A DNA stretch of 64,000 bases. Origin: Plenodomus lindquistii (taxonomy: Eukaryota; Ascomycota; Dothideomycetes; Pleosporales; Leptosphaeriaceae). Location: the NCBI GenBank assembly GCA_025504975.1, contig JANUWI010000003.1, positions 124,001 to 188,000 of the forward strand, in the 5' to 3' direction. Below are positions 44,911 through 56,837 of the stretch, in pieces; within the stretch, counting starts at the first letter, position 1; every line of letters starts with the position of its first letter. The translations under genes were made by a program, and so were the position numbers. The notes beneath the pieces were generated by a model. It did not search any database, was not told where the DNA came from, and saw only the letters and a program-made list of their open reading frames with translations.

Positions 44911-45760
44911 ATGTGGGAGTTCAAAGCCATATCCATATTGGCTTTCATTGCTTCAAACATCTCCTTCGTCAAAGGAGCAGATTGCGACCTAAATCAGCCA
45001 CGCAAAGAAGGAGACCCCTCGGGCACAGACATCGCCAGTTTTCTTTCGGGTGCCCTGAACGATCCGAACGGCATAATCTGTGCTGGTTGGTTTCCACCAC
45101 TAAACAACAACATTGCCACCTATAATGCAAACTCCATGCTTTTCAATGTTACACGAGAAGACGCCACCAAGCCTATAGAGAATTGCAACGAAGCTTTCTC
45201 TAACATCATCGAGCAATGCATTCAGAACGGCAACTATTGGGGCGGAGTTTGGTCGCTCAACGGCTTCACTTACACCATTGCCGACGTAGTCTTTCCAAAG
45301 AATGGCATACAAGGTCCGGAAGGCTCAGGTTCCCCTACCACAGCACCACCTTCAACGTCTATTGTGCTCATAAAAGCGGATCTAGCCGGAAACGTGGTGA
45401 CTTTGACTGTGAGGCACCCGCAGACAGCAGTGTTGAAAATTATCTTCTAACTGAACAATGTAGTCTACTAGTGGAGACCCTGGTGTGTCTACGACTGGCA
45501 GCCCAACTTCAACAATGCAGTCTACTAGTGGAGACCCTGATGTATCTACGACTGGCAGTCCAACTTCAACAATGCAGTCAACGTCTTCGTCTTCATCAGT
45601 CGCTCCTGTGCCTACCGTAGACGGGATTGGAGACCCCCCACTACCTGACTTCCAACAAATCATAGGCGTCGAACCGTCCGGCCCTCTCCCAGACGATCCT
45701 GTCGATCCCACTACCTCTTCCGCCCCCGCTGCTACGCCAACACCGTCGAATACCCCTTAA
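44911..45760 (+). CDS. Small secreted Cys protein with repeat-bearing tail (effector-like)
   Basis: A predicted secreted protein of 264 aa. Exons are 44911-45408 and 45464-45760, joined in phase 0 across a 55-bp intron (GTGAGG, branch CTAAC, acceptor TGTAG). The start at 44911 is preferred over the upstream ATG at 44803 because it opens a signal peptide (MWEFKAISILAFIASNIS) cleaved near GADC. The globular part has four cysteines and ends NGNYWGGVWSLNGFTYTIAD. The pattern of Cys, a short helix, Cys, GG and a closing strand recalls domains in fungal secreted and chitinase C-terminal regions, but no family name is secure. The second exon encodes two 19-residue repeats (TSGDP.VSTTGSPTSTMQS), then a Ser-rich linker and the PSGPLPDD tail. 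The low-complexity tail could be O-glycosylated. Confidence 0.7.
45464..45577. repeat. 57-bp coding minisatellite, two copies
   Basis: Two near-identical 57-bp units (45464-45520 and 45521-45577), each 19 codons. The unit ends ACAATGCAG. Just before copy 1 the matching place reads ACAATGTAG, which serves as the predicted splice acceptor. Confidence 0.9.
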
Positions 45761-48700
45761 ACTCCCACCGATCCTCACGTCGGAAGGTAAAAGCGGATTG
45801 TGTAGTGTGGACGCTACAAAGTTGTCCGTTAGGTGGGGGGTGTAAGACTGGGGGGTCAGGCCAGCACTGTCAGACAAATCCAGGGAACACGAAGTGTTTG
45901 TAATTTGTGTGATGTTCACACACAACGCGTTTAAAAAGAATTGTTTTTTAGAGAGCGTGGAGCATGTCACTGCGAATGGAAACAAGGATGAAGCAACGTT
46001 TGGGGAACCGATACCAGTGAATATACATGAACGGACATGATGACATTAAGCGATATTGGCCGATTGAATCCTAACCTCGTTCCCCAGAATTGATACAGTC
46101 GATAATTGATATCTGGGGTATTTAGTGGGAGCGGTAGCGGGCCGACGATTGACCAGTCAAGTAGCGGGGGTACACAAGACTACCATAAGTACCAATGTTC
46201 ACATTCTTAAGCGATGCTTAGGCGAGGTGCTCTGCTTTTGCTTCGAACCAGGTACATGTAGGCGGCTTACCGGTGTGCGGGAAGACGTCCAAGCCAAGTT
46301 AGGCATGTCGGACCGAGACGTCGTTATATGTTATCCGTGCTGAACATGTTGGTGACATTCCAGTTTATTTACAGGGCATGATGCGGGATATACGCTGGAG
46401 CACGATCAGGCCCCAAAGCACGAGTGTGGGGGTACAAAGACCTGTTACCTGGGGTCCGGGGAGGCGTGTTGGTGATGGGTATGACCATGTGCACGATCCC
46501 GTTTGTTGTACTCGGCGCGTAATCATGTCTTTTGGCATGGCTCGGAGATCTGGATCTCTGGTGTGCTCAGATCTGTGCGCGGTTTGAATGTACGATACGA
46601 GCTTCGTGGAGGTGCATGAGAGATTGCGCATCAAGTATTGTCACAAGTTTACGCGAGCTGGCCACAGGAGGCTGGATTAGCAGTGGTTGATTCGAAAGGG
46701 AATAATGAGACTGCTTGCTTCGAGGACCGAGAAACAGCTGGAGGATCCGTGCAGGGCGGATGGCGAAGTGAGTATCAAGTGTCTGCACTTTCTAGAATCT
46801 GACCGTGTGATTGCGCCGACGCAACTTGTAAGGTCTCAGATTGGCCAGAAATCAGATAGATCTTCGCTGCGCTGCTGGATCCCTATATCAATTGTGAGCA
46901 GGTGAGAGGCGCGGAAACTCACGCGTGACCCTATGCCGTGAATGTGTATGGCACGTGACTAGGTACCGACGCCGTCGATCCTGAAATCGACCTGCGCGGG
47001 TACTTTGGATAGCGTCTCCACCTTGTGGACTCGCTTTCGCAATCTCAACCAAGACCATCGCACCTCACATCTAGATTGACCATCAATGCATCGCTAGTGA
47101 ACTTCAATGCGTTGTCGCAGTTGGAACCTTCGCTTTTGAAGATGTCGCTAAGCCCACATCCATCCAGCGCTTTCACCAGTCGATGAATCAGGTACTCTTG
47201 TCTGCACCATGTCTCACTGCTACCGAATTTATTGGAGGTCGAACCAAGAAGAATGGCCGACTGCGTTCACGAAAGACGGTCTCCCATGATGGCGTCGCCT
47301 AGCTGATTTGAGTGTCTTTCCTGCATCGTCGGAAGCTAGATCGGGCACTTCTTCGAAATCTTCACTTAACAGATGGACAAAGCTTGCCTTAAGACGGCCT
47401 TACCGAATGCCAGAAAGTCAAATACCGTGACACTGGTCTGAGCATTTGCCGTCGTGTCACCCGGATGTGGGGCGTCGCGTGGATGTCAAGGCTGGTTTAG
47501 TGGCTAGCAAGAGCTCAGAGATGACTCGAGTACACTCCATATCTTAAAAATACCACCATGGGGTCGGTGAGCGGAGCCTCAAGGTGGAGAAAAAAAATGG
47601 AACCCAGATCGAGACCCTTTCTTTCTCGACATACACCGTTCAAGCCTCCTTCTGTTCTATCACGCAACCGACAGTGCTAAATCGGATGTTCGCAACAACC
47701 GTGGTCCGGGGTGCGCAATGATGCAGCCAACACCATTCTGCAAGATTATGACAGCCAATCACGATGGCCAACGCCCATATAACGGAGGGATAATCAGATG
47801 CAGTTGCTAGATCGCATCTGGGGACATTCGAACACCGTGCTTTTGCTCAAAAGCCACTGCAAATTTGTTGTGCTCATGCCACTATATCTTTGGCAACTAT
47901 AATCCAAGTGGGCTCCGGAAAAGGATCCCGACTCTTACTCTTGAGAGATTCCAGATGGATAACTTGAATCAGTGCTTGCAGCATATCCCGCGTTAGTTTG
48001 TTGACATCCTACGCTAGTGTTTCTCACCTCGAAGACGCCCTACATGCAAGCCGATGTTCAACCAAAGTCTTAATGAGAGAACGGGCAGATCGCTATATCT
48101 ACCACCGACAGAGAGACCAGAGCTTGCTCTGTGGATGACAACTGTCCGCGACCTTCGATACGAACCTGTTCGTCGTACAACTGCATACATACACGTGCAA
48201 TACGCAGAATAGAGTGCCTAGTGCTTGACTCGGTGACTCGTTGGCACGCCAGCGCCGCCGCCCGTTAGAATAACAAGCCAATTCCATTAGCCTCTTGTTG
48301 GATATCTGAGATCGAAACCTGCCACATCACAGGGTTGCCTTCCGCGGGATGCAAAATGGCGAAGACGATAGGATTGGATGACATTGGTGGCGTGCATCAC
48401 GATGTGCCCCTCCACTCTCAACTTGTCGGCTGACTGGAGGCGCCGTGAAGTCGCATCGTCCCTTGGAGCCGTCAATGACAGGTGCCACTCTAAACACAGC
48501 GAGGCCACGCCGCACACCAGGTGACACACAAGCGAAGGATGATGAGCCAGTCAGCTTATTTGTTCATTGTCGCTCCGGACAACAGCTGCACGCCTGGATA
48601 CAGGGTTCTCCAGATGGGGCGCACGGCTGTGGCTAGGAAAAGGGAATGGTCGCAACAATGCCAAAGGCGCCACTATGCTTGTGAATACCTCGATTCACTG

Positions 48701-50002
48701 GCTGATGACCGTTGGAGCTGGCGGCGTCAGCTTGATGGTACATCGTACCAGAGGCGAAGAAGATGCAGCCCTCCAGCTGTACCTGTTCGCTTGCCCATGA
48801 TCAAATGAGACGGGCATGTGGTCCGTACAAGAAATTTGGACAACGGAATATCTATGCCTATTGGCAAAGTCTGTCCCGATGCATTTCCGGTTCCCTGCGT
48901 GTCAAGTCGACTGTCCAATCAACGGAAGGAAACGTGGTGAACCGCGCTGGGATCCTTACAACCTGCAGATGCGTTTGACACCACCACGGTGGGAAAAAGG
49001 CGGGATGCGCTTGTCAGGCTTAATTGACTGACCCCAGGCGTTGCATTCAGGCCTGCAGTGATGGTCACGAACTCGTCCGATTTGGGAATCGGCGGTTGTC
49101 GAACTTCGCCGCGCTGCTCTCCTACGTGGTATGCAAGCCGTCAAAGAACGTACAAACAAGCAATCACTGGCGCAAAACGACTTCGGCGTTCGCGAAAATC
49201 CAATCGTACCAACACAAAGCTGCTCACAGTCATGTGTTCTGCAAATCGGTCAGCCTGTCGCATAGGCCTCTGGACGGACGGCGCTTGGTTGAGGCGCATG
49301 TTAGCGTACACCATCACCAACAGGCCTTCATCTGATACGCCCATGATTATCAGCCTCGGCATGCCCACAGGGATCATTGGGGAAAAATCTGCAGGTCTCG
49401 CCCGCTAGGTCTGCGCTCGGGGTAGCTTGCGCGGGCTGGCGCCCCAGGTTTCACGCCTCCCCATGCGCCTTCGTATTGCGAGCTAAATGCTGTGTTACCT
49501 GTTTGAGCGACATAGCCGGACATTTCATGCGTCGGACGCATCAACATCCTGAGTCTTGTTGACAGCGTAGACCTGGCAGCGCGTCAAGCCAGACTATCTT
49601 AGACTGATCTGATCGACTATGAGTCTAGCTGCGTGCCAGCCCAAGACGCAGATGTGACCACTCCACTGGGGACGGCTGGCATGGGCGGCCCATGGATAGC
49701 GGGCATCAGTCCTTCCAGAACTGTGAGATGCGGAGTAGTATCCATAAGTAGATTAGCAGGAAATGTGCAATGTTACTGTACCCATTATCCAGAAAGCCAC
49801 ACGCGGGCAGCTTGCTGCAGTATCACGGCTGCTGGGCCCTAACATTAAAGGCTTGAGAATCCCCCAGCCGATGATTTCGTTTCGAAGCAGACTTCCCCAG
49901 CATCTTCTTTCTATCGCTGCGTGGGACTTCTCTTCTCAGAAGAGCAGCGTTATACCCTTTGTTCTATTCAATCACCATTGAGTTGTCTCTACGCTCGCCA
50001 AC
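45761..50002. other. 4.2-kb region without an intact gene
   Basis: Every frame is broken by stops; no ORF exceeds about 120 codons and none shows a family signature. Around 48.2-49.4 kb several ORFs of 60-116 codons lie near each other on both strands and may be traces of a decayed gene, but I could not assemble any into a known protein. The final 500 bp lead into the sugar transporter and include candidate CreA sites. Confidence 0.5.
49442..49900. promoter_or_regulatory. Cluster of SYGGRG (CreA-type) hexamers upstream of the transporter
   Basis: Five matches to SYGGRG, the site of the fungal glucose repressor CreA/Mig1, lie within 560 bp of the transporter start: 49442-49447, 49676-49681, 49730-49735, 49862-49867 and 49895-49900. 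About two are expected by chance, so this is suggestive only. Confidence 0.25.
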
Positions 50003-51805
50003 ATGCCAGGAGGTGCAGTCATCCCCGTTACTGGCACAGCTGATGTCAGTCGTGTCGAGGCGCCCGTCACTGTTCGCGCCTACTTGATTGTCGCCTTTGC
50101 AGCTTTCGGTGGTATTTTCTTCGGCTATGACACAGGTTGGATGGGTGGTGTCTTGAACATGGACTACTTCATCAAGCAGTACACTGGTCGCGAATACCCT
50201 GACGTTGTGTACCCTGGTGTAGACGCTTTGGATCCCCGTGTCGTCGACTATCGCAAAACCCAATTCAGTATCTCCTCCCGCGATCAGTCTCTCACCACCT
50301 CTATCCTCTCCGCCGGAACCTTCTTTGGTGCCATCATCGCCGGAGATCTTGCTGATTTCATCGGTCGTCGCTTCACTATTATCCTCGGTTGTGGTATCTT
50401 CTGTGTTGGTGGTATCCTTGAGACTGCCTCCACTGGCCTCGGTGTCATGGTAGCTGGTCGCTTGATCGCTGGTTTTGGTGTCGGATTCATTTCCGCCATT
50501 GTCATCCTGTACATGAGCGAGATCGCACCCAAAAAAGGTGTGTATATTGCTATTCAAGTTATGATGAATGACTTCTGACAGCTTTTAGTGCGTGGTGCCA
50601 TCGTTGCGGGTTACCAATTTTGCATCACCATCGGTATTCTCCTCGCCAACTGCGTCGTCTACGCCACCCAAAACCGTCGCGACAGTGGATCCTACCGTAT
50701 CCCAATCGCCGTGCAATTCTTGTGGGCCATTATCTTGGCCGTAGGTCTTGCTCTCCTCCCCGAATCTCCTCGTTACTGGGTCAAGAAGGGCAAGCTCGAT
50801 AAGGCTGCTCACGCTCTCGGTCGCGTTCGTGGTCAGCCCACCGACTCCGAGTACATTCAGGATGAACTTGCTGAGATCATTGCCAATCACGAGTACGAGA
50901 TGTCGATTCTTCCCCAGACCAGTTACATTGGCTCCTGGGCAGCTTGCTTCAAGGGCAGCATCATGAGCCCTTCTTCCAACGCTCGCCGCACAACTCTCGG
51001 AATATGCATGCAGATGATGCAGCAGCTCACTGGAATCAACTTCATCTTCTACTTCGGGCCCGTCTTCTTCACCCAGCTCGGCTCCATCAGCAATCCTTTC
51101 CTGATTGGACTAGTCACCACCTTGGTCAATGTGCTCTCAACACCTGCTTCATTTTTCATGGTGGAGAAGATTGGACGTCGTCCAATTCTCATCTTCGGTG
51201 CCGCTGGTATGGTCATCATGCAATTCATTGTTGGAGCTATCGGTGCCACTGCTGGCAAGAACACTGCCGACCACCCCGCCAACCCCAACGCTACCCGCGC
51301 CATGATTGCATTCATCTGCTTGAACATCTCGGTCTTTGCCACCACTTGGGGACCCGCGGCCTGGATTGTCATCGGCGAGATCTTCCCTCTCACCATCCGT
51401 TCGCGTGGTGTTGGTCTCTCAACTGCCTCCAACTGTAAGTTGACACTTGTCTCACATCTCATAGCTATTTGCTAACATAACTCAGGGTTCTGGAACTGTA
51501 TCATTGGCATCATTACACCCTACCTTGTCGCTGAACGCTCCGACTCTGCCCGTCTTGGCTCCGACGTCTTCTTCCTGTGGGGCAGCTTGTGCTGCGTCTC
51601 CTTCCTCTTTGCCTACTTCTTCGTCCCAGAAACCAAGGGCCTCACTCTCGAGCAGGTTGACAAGATGTTGGAGGAGAGCACTCCCCGTACTTCTCGCAAG
51701 TGGAAGCCGCACAGCACTTTCGCCGCGGATATGCACCTTGGCGAGAAGCACATCGAGATTCCTCTGGAGACCATCGGTACTAAGACCGAGACTACCCACG
51801 TCTAA
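50003..51805 (+). CDS. MFS monosaccharide/hexose transporter
   Basis: A plasma-membrane sugar:proton symporter of the major facilitator superfamily. Exons are 50003-50537, 50589-51434 and 51486-51805, giving 566 aa. Twelve membrane helices are expected. Sugar-porter marks are AAFGGIFFGYDTGWMGG in helix 1, DLADFIGRRF, the PESPRYWVKKGK signature after helix 6, QQLTGINFIFYFGPVFF in helix 7, EKIGRRP and the C-terminal PETKGLTLEQVD. Length and motif spacing match fungal high-affinity glucose transporters. The C-terminal cytosolic tail is short (about 55 residues), which argues against a Snf3/Rgt2-type glucose sensor. The exact sugar cannot be told by eye. The upstream 4.2 kb hold no partner gene. 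Confidence 0.92.
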
Positions 51806-53241
51806 GCTCTTTATATAGCTGGTGGTGCTACTGTCTTAATCGGTGTTGATATGGGGGTTCAAATGACTCATGCGGAATGATGGGGGTAGGAGGGAAGGTG
51901 TTGTCTGATCTTCAACTGTTGAATCACATTCATGGTGGTAAAACATAATCTATAGTCGCAATTATACCCAAGACCAGTCATCACTGGTCTTTCTTTTGGA
52001 AATTCCTCTGACTTGTCCACAATATTTCGCCATGTGCAATGTTATGACATTGGAGACTCTGTCCATGTGTTCCATTTTGGCGGTCAACTTCAGATTTGAC
52101 AGGCGAGTCCGTCCCTCTAGATTGGTGCTCATATCTGCACTGACTTGTACCTGATTCACGCATGTGCGACCAGTCCACGCTTAGAATCTCTGTGTAACCT
52201 ACCAACCAGCCCATCGTGCGACCCTTTCGCGGAATTCGACTTCCTCGTCACACGAATCGTCAGCTCGCCGAACGAAGCAGCCCTCGGTACCACTGAGTCC
52301 TGGTCCGATAGTAGTGGCGTACAACCGGCGCAGTGCCTGTGCAACAGATTGTCGGGAAGGCACGAGGGATGCGGGTCGCAGACCTTAAGACGGTAACGAG
52401 GAAAAACCTTGTTTTAGGGAATAGCGAACTATTGTGTTGCAGCCAACGCCAGTCATTACACGCACGTTACGATGTTGCTGCAGTAACGTAGCATTCTTAT
52501 GCAAGAGCTCTCGAGTCAATCCGGCTGACAAACTCAGCTTTGCTTTTGCTCTCGCCGCTCACCGGAACTGATGCTGGAATGGCATGTGAGACCGAATTTG
52601 CCTTGCGAAAATTACACAATAAGGCAACTTTAGTCGCGTTACAGCACATGTGTCAGCTCAGGTCAAGGCCTAGACTCTGCAATTGATGTTGTGCGACTAG
52701 CATTTCTTGAGATGATTGGGTGCGGGCACTTGTGCCAGCCTGTTCGGCGACCGACAAATTTTGACTTGTCAACAAGCACTGAGTGTGAAGACGCCCATAC
52801 ACGTTGAAAGCTTGTCACTGTTGTGCAATAGTCAATGTCTTGAAGCACGCTGTTATCAGCAGGAGCTAGATGTCTATGTACACCATGCGTCTGAACACCA
52901 TCTTACCTAGTGAATTGCAACAGCTCATTCAACGAGTTCATGTGGCACAAGCACAAGAATCTCACTCAGAGATAAAGGTGGGAACCAAGTGCTCAGTATT
53001 GGTATCAAAGGCGTTGAACTGTAATGAATTATATAAGAGCCATGGAATTTGGACCTAACACCATATCATTCTCTGAAAGCGGAAAGCAGGACGTTGGACA
53101 ATCGTAGCCCGCAACCGATAGTAAAGTACACGTGCGTGATGTATTAGGACAATTCTCAGCATGTAGAAAAAGTTGGGAAGCTCAGAAGTCCCCTGATATG
53201 AATCGAGACGACGAAAAAAAAAGAGTAAATGTTGGCAACAC
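51806..53241. other. Intergenic, sugar transporter to helical-bundle gene
   Basis: 1.4 kb with only ORFs shorter than 85 codons. Nothing recognisable was seen. Confidence 0.5.
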
Positions 53242-54906
53242 CTAGAAATAATACCCTCCCATCAAGCCCACACTCCTCGGTGACTTCGCTCCACTTCCCC
53301 TCGTACTCCCCACCGGGCTCAACCCTCTCTTCCATCCCGCCTTAACCAAAAGATCAAGCTGTTCCGCATCCTTCACCACCTCCTTGAAATACATGCCCTC
53401 AATGTTTTTATCCGCCATGACATCGCGATCCTGCAACGCGCTCAGGCAAAAGAAGACCATATTTCCCAGAAACACATTACCTTTCCTTTCGGCCTCCGCC
53501 GCTAACTCTGTTGCATCCTCCACGTCCCCGTTGTCCATATGAATCCTCATCGCGTCCGATGTAGTATTATAGTCGATGAATGAAATCGGTGTCTTAAGTA
53601 CGATTTCAGCAAGGACGAGGCCGATCCGGAAGATCTGTGCGTGTTTGGAGAGATCGCGAATATCCCTTCTTTCGAGGTTCGCTGATATACAGTGGCGTAG
53701 GCTACGAGTTGTTGATGTCACGCCAGGTCTTGCGGTCAGCATGCTCGTGTAGAATCCGGCTGTGGTTCGTCGCCAGCGGACGTTGGTGGAATCGAGAAAG
53801 TCGAGCCATGGGCTTCCTATGAGTCGAAATGAGCCTTGAGCTATGCCACTAGCGAGCGCCGATTGATCGCGGGGGTAGAGTGTTTGCGCGCCGAGGGAGG
53901 CGTTTTGGTCGCGGACGAGAGTGGATATGGGATCTTTGTACTCGAGATCGGAGAGGAGGTTGGTCGGCGGGAACTTGACTTCAAAGCCAGCGGAAGTAGA
54001 TGCAGAGGGTAGGAGGTACTCTGCATGGTGATTCTCGTTGATAATGCCCCGTAGAGTTGAAATCAAGTCTGTTGGCACTTGTTCAGAATACTTGGAGGCT
54101 TTGATTGTGACAGGATGTACGAGTAGATCGTGCGTCCGGCCTTGGAAATCGAGCAGGAAGGCAAAGTCTTTGTCGAGAATTTGAGGTACAGATAGGCCAA
54201 TGTGAATTTGGTCACCATGCCCTGATGAATGGTACAAGAGTTGCGCATCTTTGCGAGCAGCGAGTGCATCAAGCAATCTGTTTTGGACCACATCCATACG
54301 GCCACTACCAATTTTCAGAATCGCCCCGCGTCCCGGAAGTCTTTTGATATCTGAGAAAATTTCCGGGTGTTCCTTCTCCAGAAAGTAATCCGAGATTCGC
54401 TCCAGCACAGTCACCTTGCGGTGAAGTTTGTCGACGTGAAGTTCCATGTCTTCTGCTCGTTGCAGTACGCTGAGGATGAACCTGTGCGACCAGGAACGAT
54501 TCTCTTGTATTCGACTTATGCAACTTCTGAGGATCTCCATGCCCGCAGCGCTGTGTATGTCTTCATCTCTCATTTTGATCGTCCGGACTTTGAGTGCTTG
54601 GCCTATTACTTTATTGATGGTGTTGCGAAACGCCTGAGTGACATCGCTGATATCTCGTAGGGCACGTTCTAAACTCTCATAACCCTGCCTTCCGAAGAGG
54701 ACTTGCATGTAGATGATTGGCCTGTAATTTTGAATGTCGAACTTGCGTCTCCAGCTTTCGAGTGTAAGCTCCGCTGCATTCATGGCTTCCTTGATGTCGA
54801 ATAGTCGATCGGACAAGTGTCTCCATGTTTGTGTTTGCGATGCGAGATTCAGGAGGACTTCGTGCGCCCTGCGCAGTTCTGTTATAGCTCTTATGACTTC
54901 GGCCAT
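53242..54906 (-). CDS. Helical-bundle protein resembling fungal HeLo/DUF7580 proteins
   Basis: A single exon of 554 aa on the minus strand. The first 220 residues look like an alpha-helical bundle (ITELRRAHEVLLNLASQ, LERALRDISDVTQAFRNTI, RFILSVLQRAEDMELHVDKL), similar in layout to the HeLo-like prion-inhibition domains at the N-terminus of fungal cell-death and NLR-like proteins. The middle has SSGHGDQIHIGLSVPQI and DFAFLLDFQG. Near residue 425-470, RRDIRDLSKHAQIFRIGLVL and AEIVLKTPISFIDY resemble the end of DUF7580-type domains, a degenerate kinase-like module. The short basic/glycine tail ends GGYYF. This assignment rests on recalled pattern only; no catalytic or nucleotide-binding motif is seen. 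It is divergent from the 55.6-kb gene. Confidence 0.6.
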   Translation of the reverse strand: MAEVIRAITELRRAHEVLLNLASQTQTWRHLSDRLFDIKEAMNAAELTLESWRRKFDIQNYRPIIYMQVLFGRQGYESLERALRDISDVTQAFRNTINKVIGQALKVRTIKMRDEDIHSAAGMEILRSCISRIQENRSWSHRFILSVLQRAEDMELHVDKLHRKVTVLERISDYFLEKEHPEIFSDIKRLPGRGAILKIGSGRMDVVQNRLLDALAARKDAQLLYHSSGHGDQIHIGLSVPQILDKDFAFLLDFQGRTHDLLVHPVTIKASKYSEQVPTDLISTLRGIINENHHAEYLLPSASTSAGFEVKFPPTNLLSDLEYKDPISTLVRDQNASLGAQTLYPRDQSALASGIAQGSFRLIGSPWLDFLDSTNVRWRRTTAGFYTSMLTARPGVTSTTRSLRHCISANLERRDIRDLSKHAQIFRIGLVLAEIVLKTPISFIDYNTTSDAMRIHMDNGDVEDATELAAEAERKGNVFLGNMVFFCLSALQDRDVMADKNIEGMYFKEVVKDAEQLDLLVKAGWKRGLSPVGSTRGSGAKSPRSVGLMGGYYF

Positions 54907-55628
54907 GGCTTCTCAACATAAGTGATTGGAGAATACTGTGGTGCTGTAAAGGACTTGGACAGTGAACCTGGCTACTCAGGTTGAAGATCGAATTTTGTAA
55001 GCACCATCCCGAAGGTCGAATACGCCAGTACAGATCAGCGAGCGTAAACGCGTGGGAGCAACTAGAAGGGCATCTTACGAAGGTAAGCCGCTAGACACAC
55101 ACATGTCAGCATACACAAGAGCATACCAGGGGCGGATGTTGGGTAAGATGAGCGCATCTTAAGACGAGGTCCTTGCACTTACTTCTTTGAGGCTGACATC
55201 CGCACCCAGTATTGTTATGTGGAGGCTGAGTTCATGCGAACATCAGCTCCTCTGACGTGGTGTAGGACGGCATAGCTGGATTGGATGAGGAGCTCAGCCG
55301 CCACATTGGAAAGTTACCGATCTGTGGAAATTGGCCCCCAAACAGCCCCCAACATCACTCAGAGACGGCAAGAATTGCGCTGCTTGTATAATCTGTGCGG
55401 TGACACCGCCTAAATATCATGAGACAATTCTAGGCCTCCCATCGCTTGCCACACGTTCGGGGCTGCAGACAAAGGCCGCCTGAGGTCGTGTGCCTAGCGG
55501 AGGTCGCATTTGTGTTGCGATGTCGTATGACTACAGCGATATCCAGCAGCCTGGGTAGAACTAAAGACTTTTCTCTACAACTTTTCGGACCCGCTGCCTC
55601 ATATATATGATACTCTTCGAAAGCCATC
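54907..55628. other. Divergent promoter region, 722 bp
   Basis: No gene is seen. It separates the start codons of two divergently transcribed unknown genes and must hold both promoters. A TATA-like TCATATATATGATA lies at about 55599-55612, some 20 bp before the plus-strand start at 55629. That is too close for a TATA box if this start is right. Confidence 0.45.
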
Positions 55629-56837
55629 ATGTTGACGAATCTTTTAACGGTCGACAGTCTTGAGAGACGCCCCAGCCATCACCGCTCCCGATCGACCGGC
55701 TACGTTGGCAATGTCGAGGACCGCGAAGGAAGAAACAGGCGAGAGCGCGAGCGGGAGATGAAGCGGTATCATGACAGCAAATACTCCACATCGTCGACTT
55801 TTCGCCAACGGGAGCACTCGACGTCTGATTACCTTGGCGTGCCAGGATGTGGAACAACCATTCGCAACGCTCGTTCAAACGAGGATATCGGCCGAGCTCA
55901 TGATGAACCCACGCGAGGTTACACTGTGAAAGAAGTCCGGCCTATGCCTCGCCCGTACGACTTGGATTTGACCAGCGAGCCTGTGCTGCCATGTCAATCA
56001 ATTGTTCCTTATCCCGACCAAAGACAACGACATAAGCGCCCCATCATCAAAGTCGAGGTACACCAAAGCGATCCACCACTCCCGAGCTCACCGGTTGGTT
56101 TGACTGCCAGGAGAAGCCCTACTGCGAGCCCACATTCGCCCACAGCACGACCTGAGTTACAGTATCAATATGCAACGTTGCAGAACAAGTTTGCACAGAT
56201 TGGTTTCAAGTGTGCAACCTACCTCGAGGTCGAAGCAGCAGACCCCAAAGACCTAACCTTTGCAAAGATTGCACAACTAGTTGACGGGTTTGCTTTTGAC
56301 ATGCACGTCTGGGCGCACATTGTATGTTTGGACAACATGGCAAAGATCGACTCCCAAAAGCGATTTATCGTCGAAGCCGCTGCACAGAATCTGGAACGCC
56401 TCTTGTATAGAGCAATCGAACTGGACAATGCGTGTGCGCGGGCAAAGCCAAAGGACCTGAAGTTCTCGGGATGGCTTGCGGTCGATGAAGAGACGATGTT
56501 TGAGGACACGACTGATGATAGGTAAGATGGTTCGTGAGCGGGATTGATCTTGGCTAAGATGTTCAGGAGCGTGAACGACGCAACAGAGAGCCTGGCGTTC
56601 ATTATTCACTCGGGCCTTCAGAGTATTGAGCTCCAGATTCGAACAATGAAGCGGATGTCACGTTGCCTGCAGGAAGCAACTCCAGATGCGAGGGAGGAGG
56701 TCATGGCGATGAAAAAGCTGGTTCAACAGACAGCGCGGTACTTTGGATCCGACGCTGCGCTGGAAAAGTACGATATCGATCTCAGGTTTGCTGGTCGGAT
56801 AGCGTTGACTGAAGCAATGCACCCAGTTGATCACTAA
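55629..56837 (+). CDS. Hypothetical protein: disordered N-terminus, helical C-terminus
   Basis: Exons are 55629-56521 and 56567-56837, joined across a 45-bp intron (GTAAGA, branch GGCTAAGA, acceptor TTCAG), giving 387 aa. Residues 1-175 are disordered, rich in Arg, Ser and Pro, with REREREMKRYHDSKYSTSS and SPHSPTARPE. The rest is helical with aromatic residues: YQYATLQNKFAQIGFKCATY, FAFDMHVWAHIVCLDNMAKI, AAQNLERLLYRAIELDNACA and ESLAFIIHSGLQSIELQIRT. No family or catalytic motif is recognised. The start codon is close to a TATA-like element; a later start, for example the methionine at residue 44 (MKRYHDS), would place it at a normal distance. Head-to-head arrangement with the helical-bundle gene hints at co-regulation. 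Confidence 0.75.

Noticed and set aside
48287..49408. Cluster of short ORFs suggestive of a decayed membrane protein
   Set aside because: I could not link the pieces into any recognised protein, so no pseudogene is claimed.
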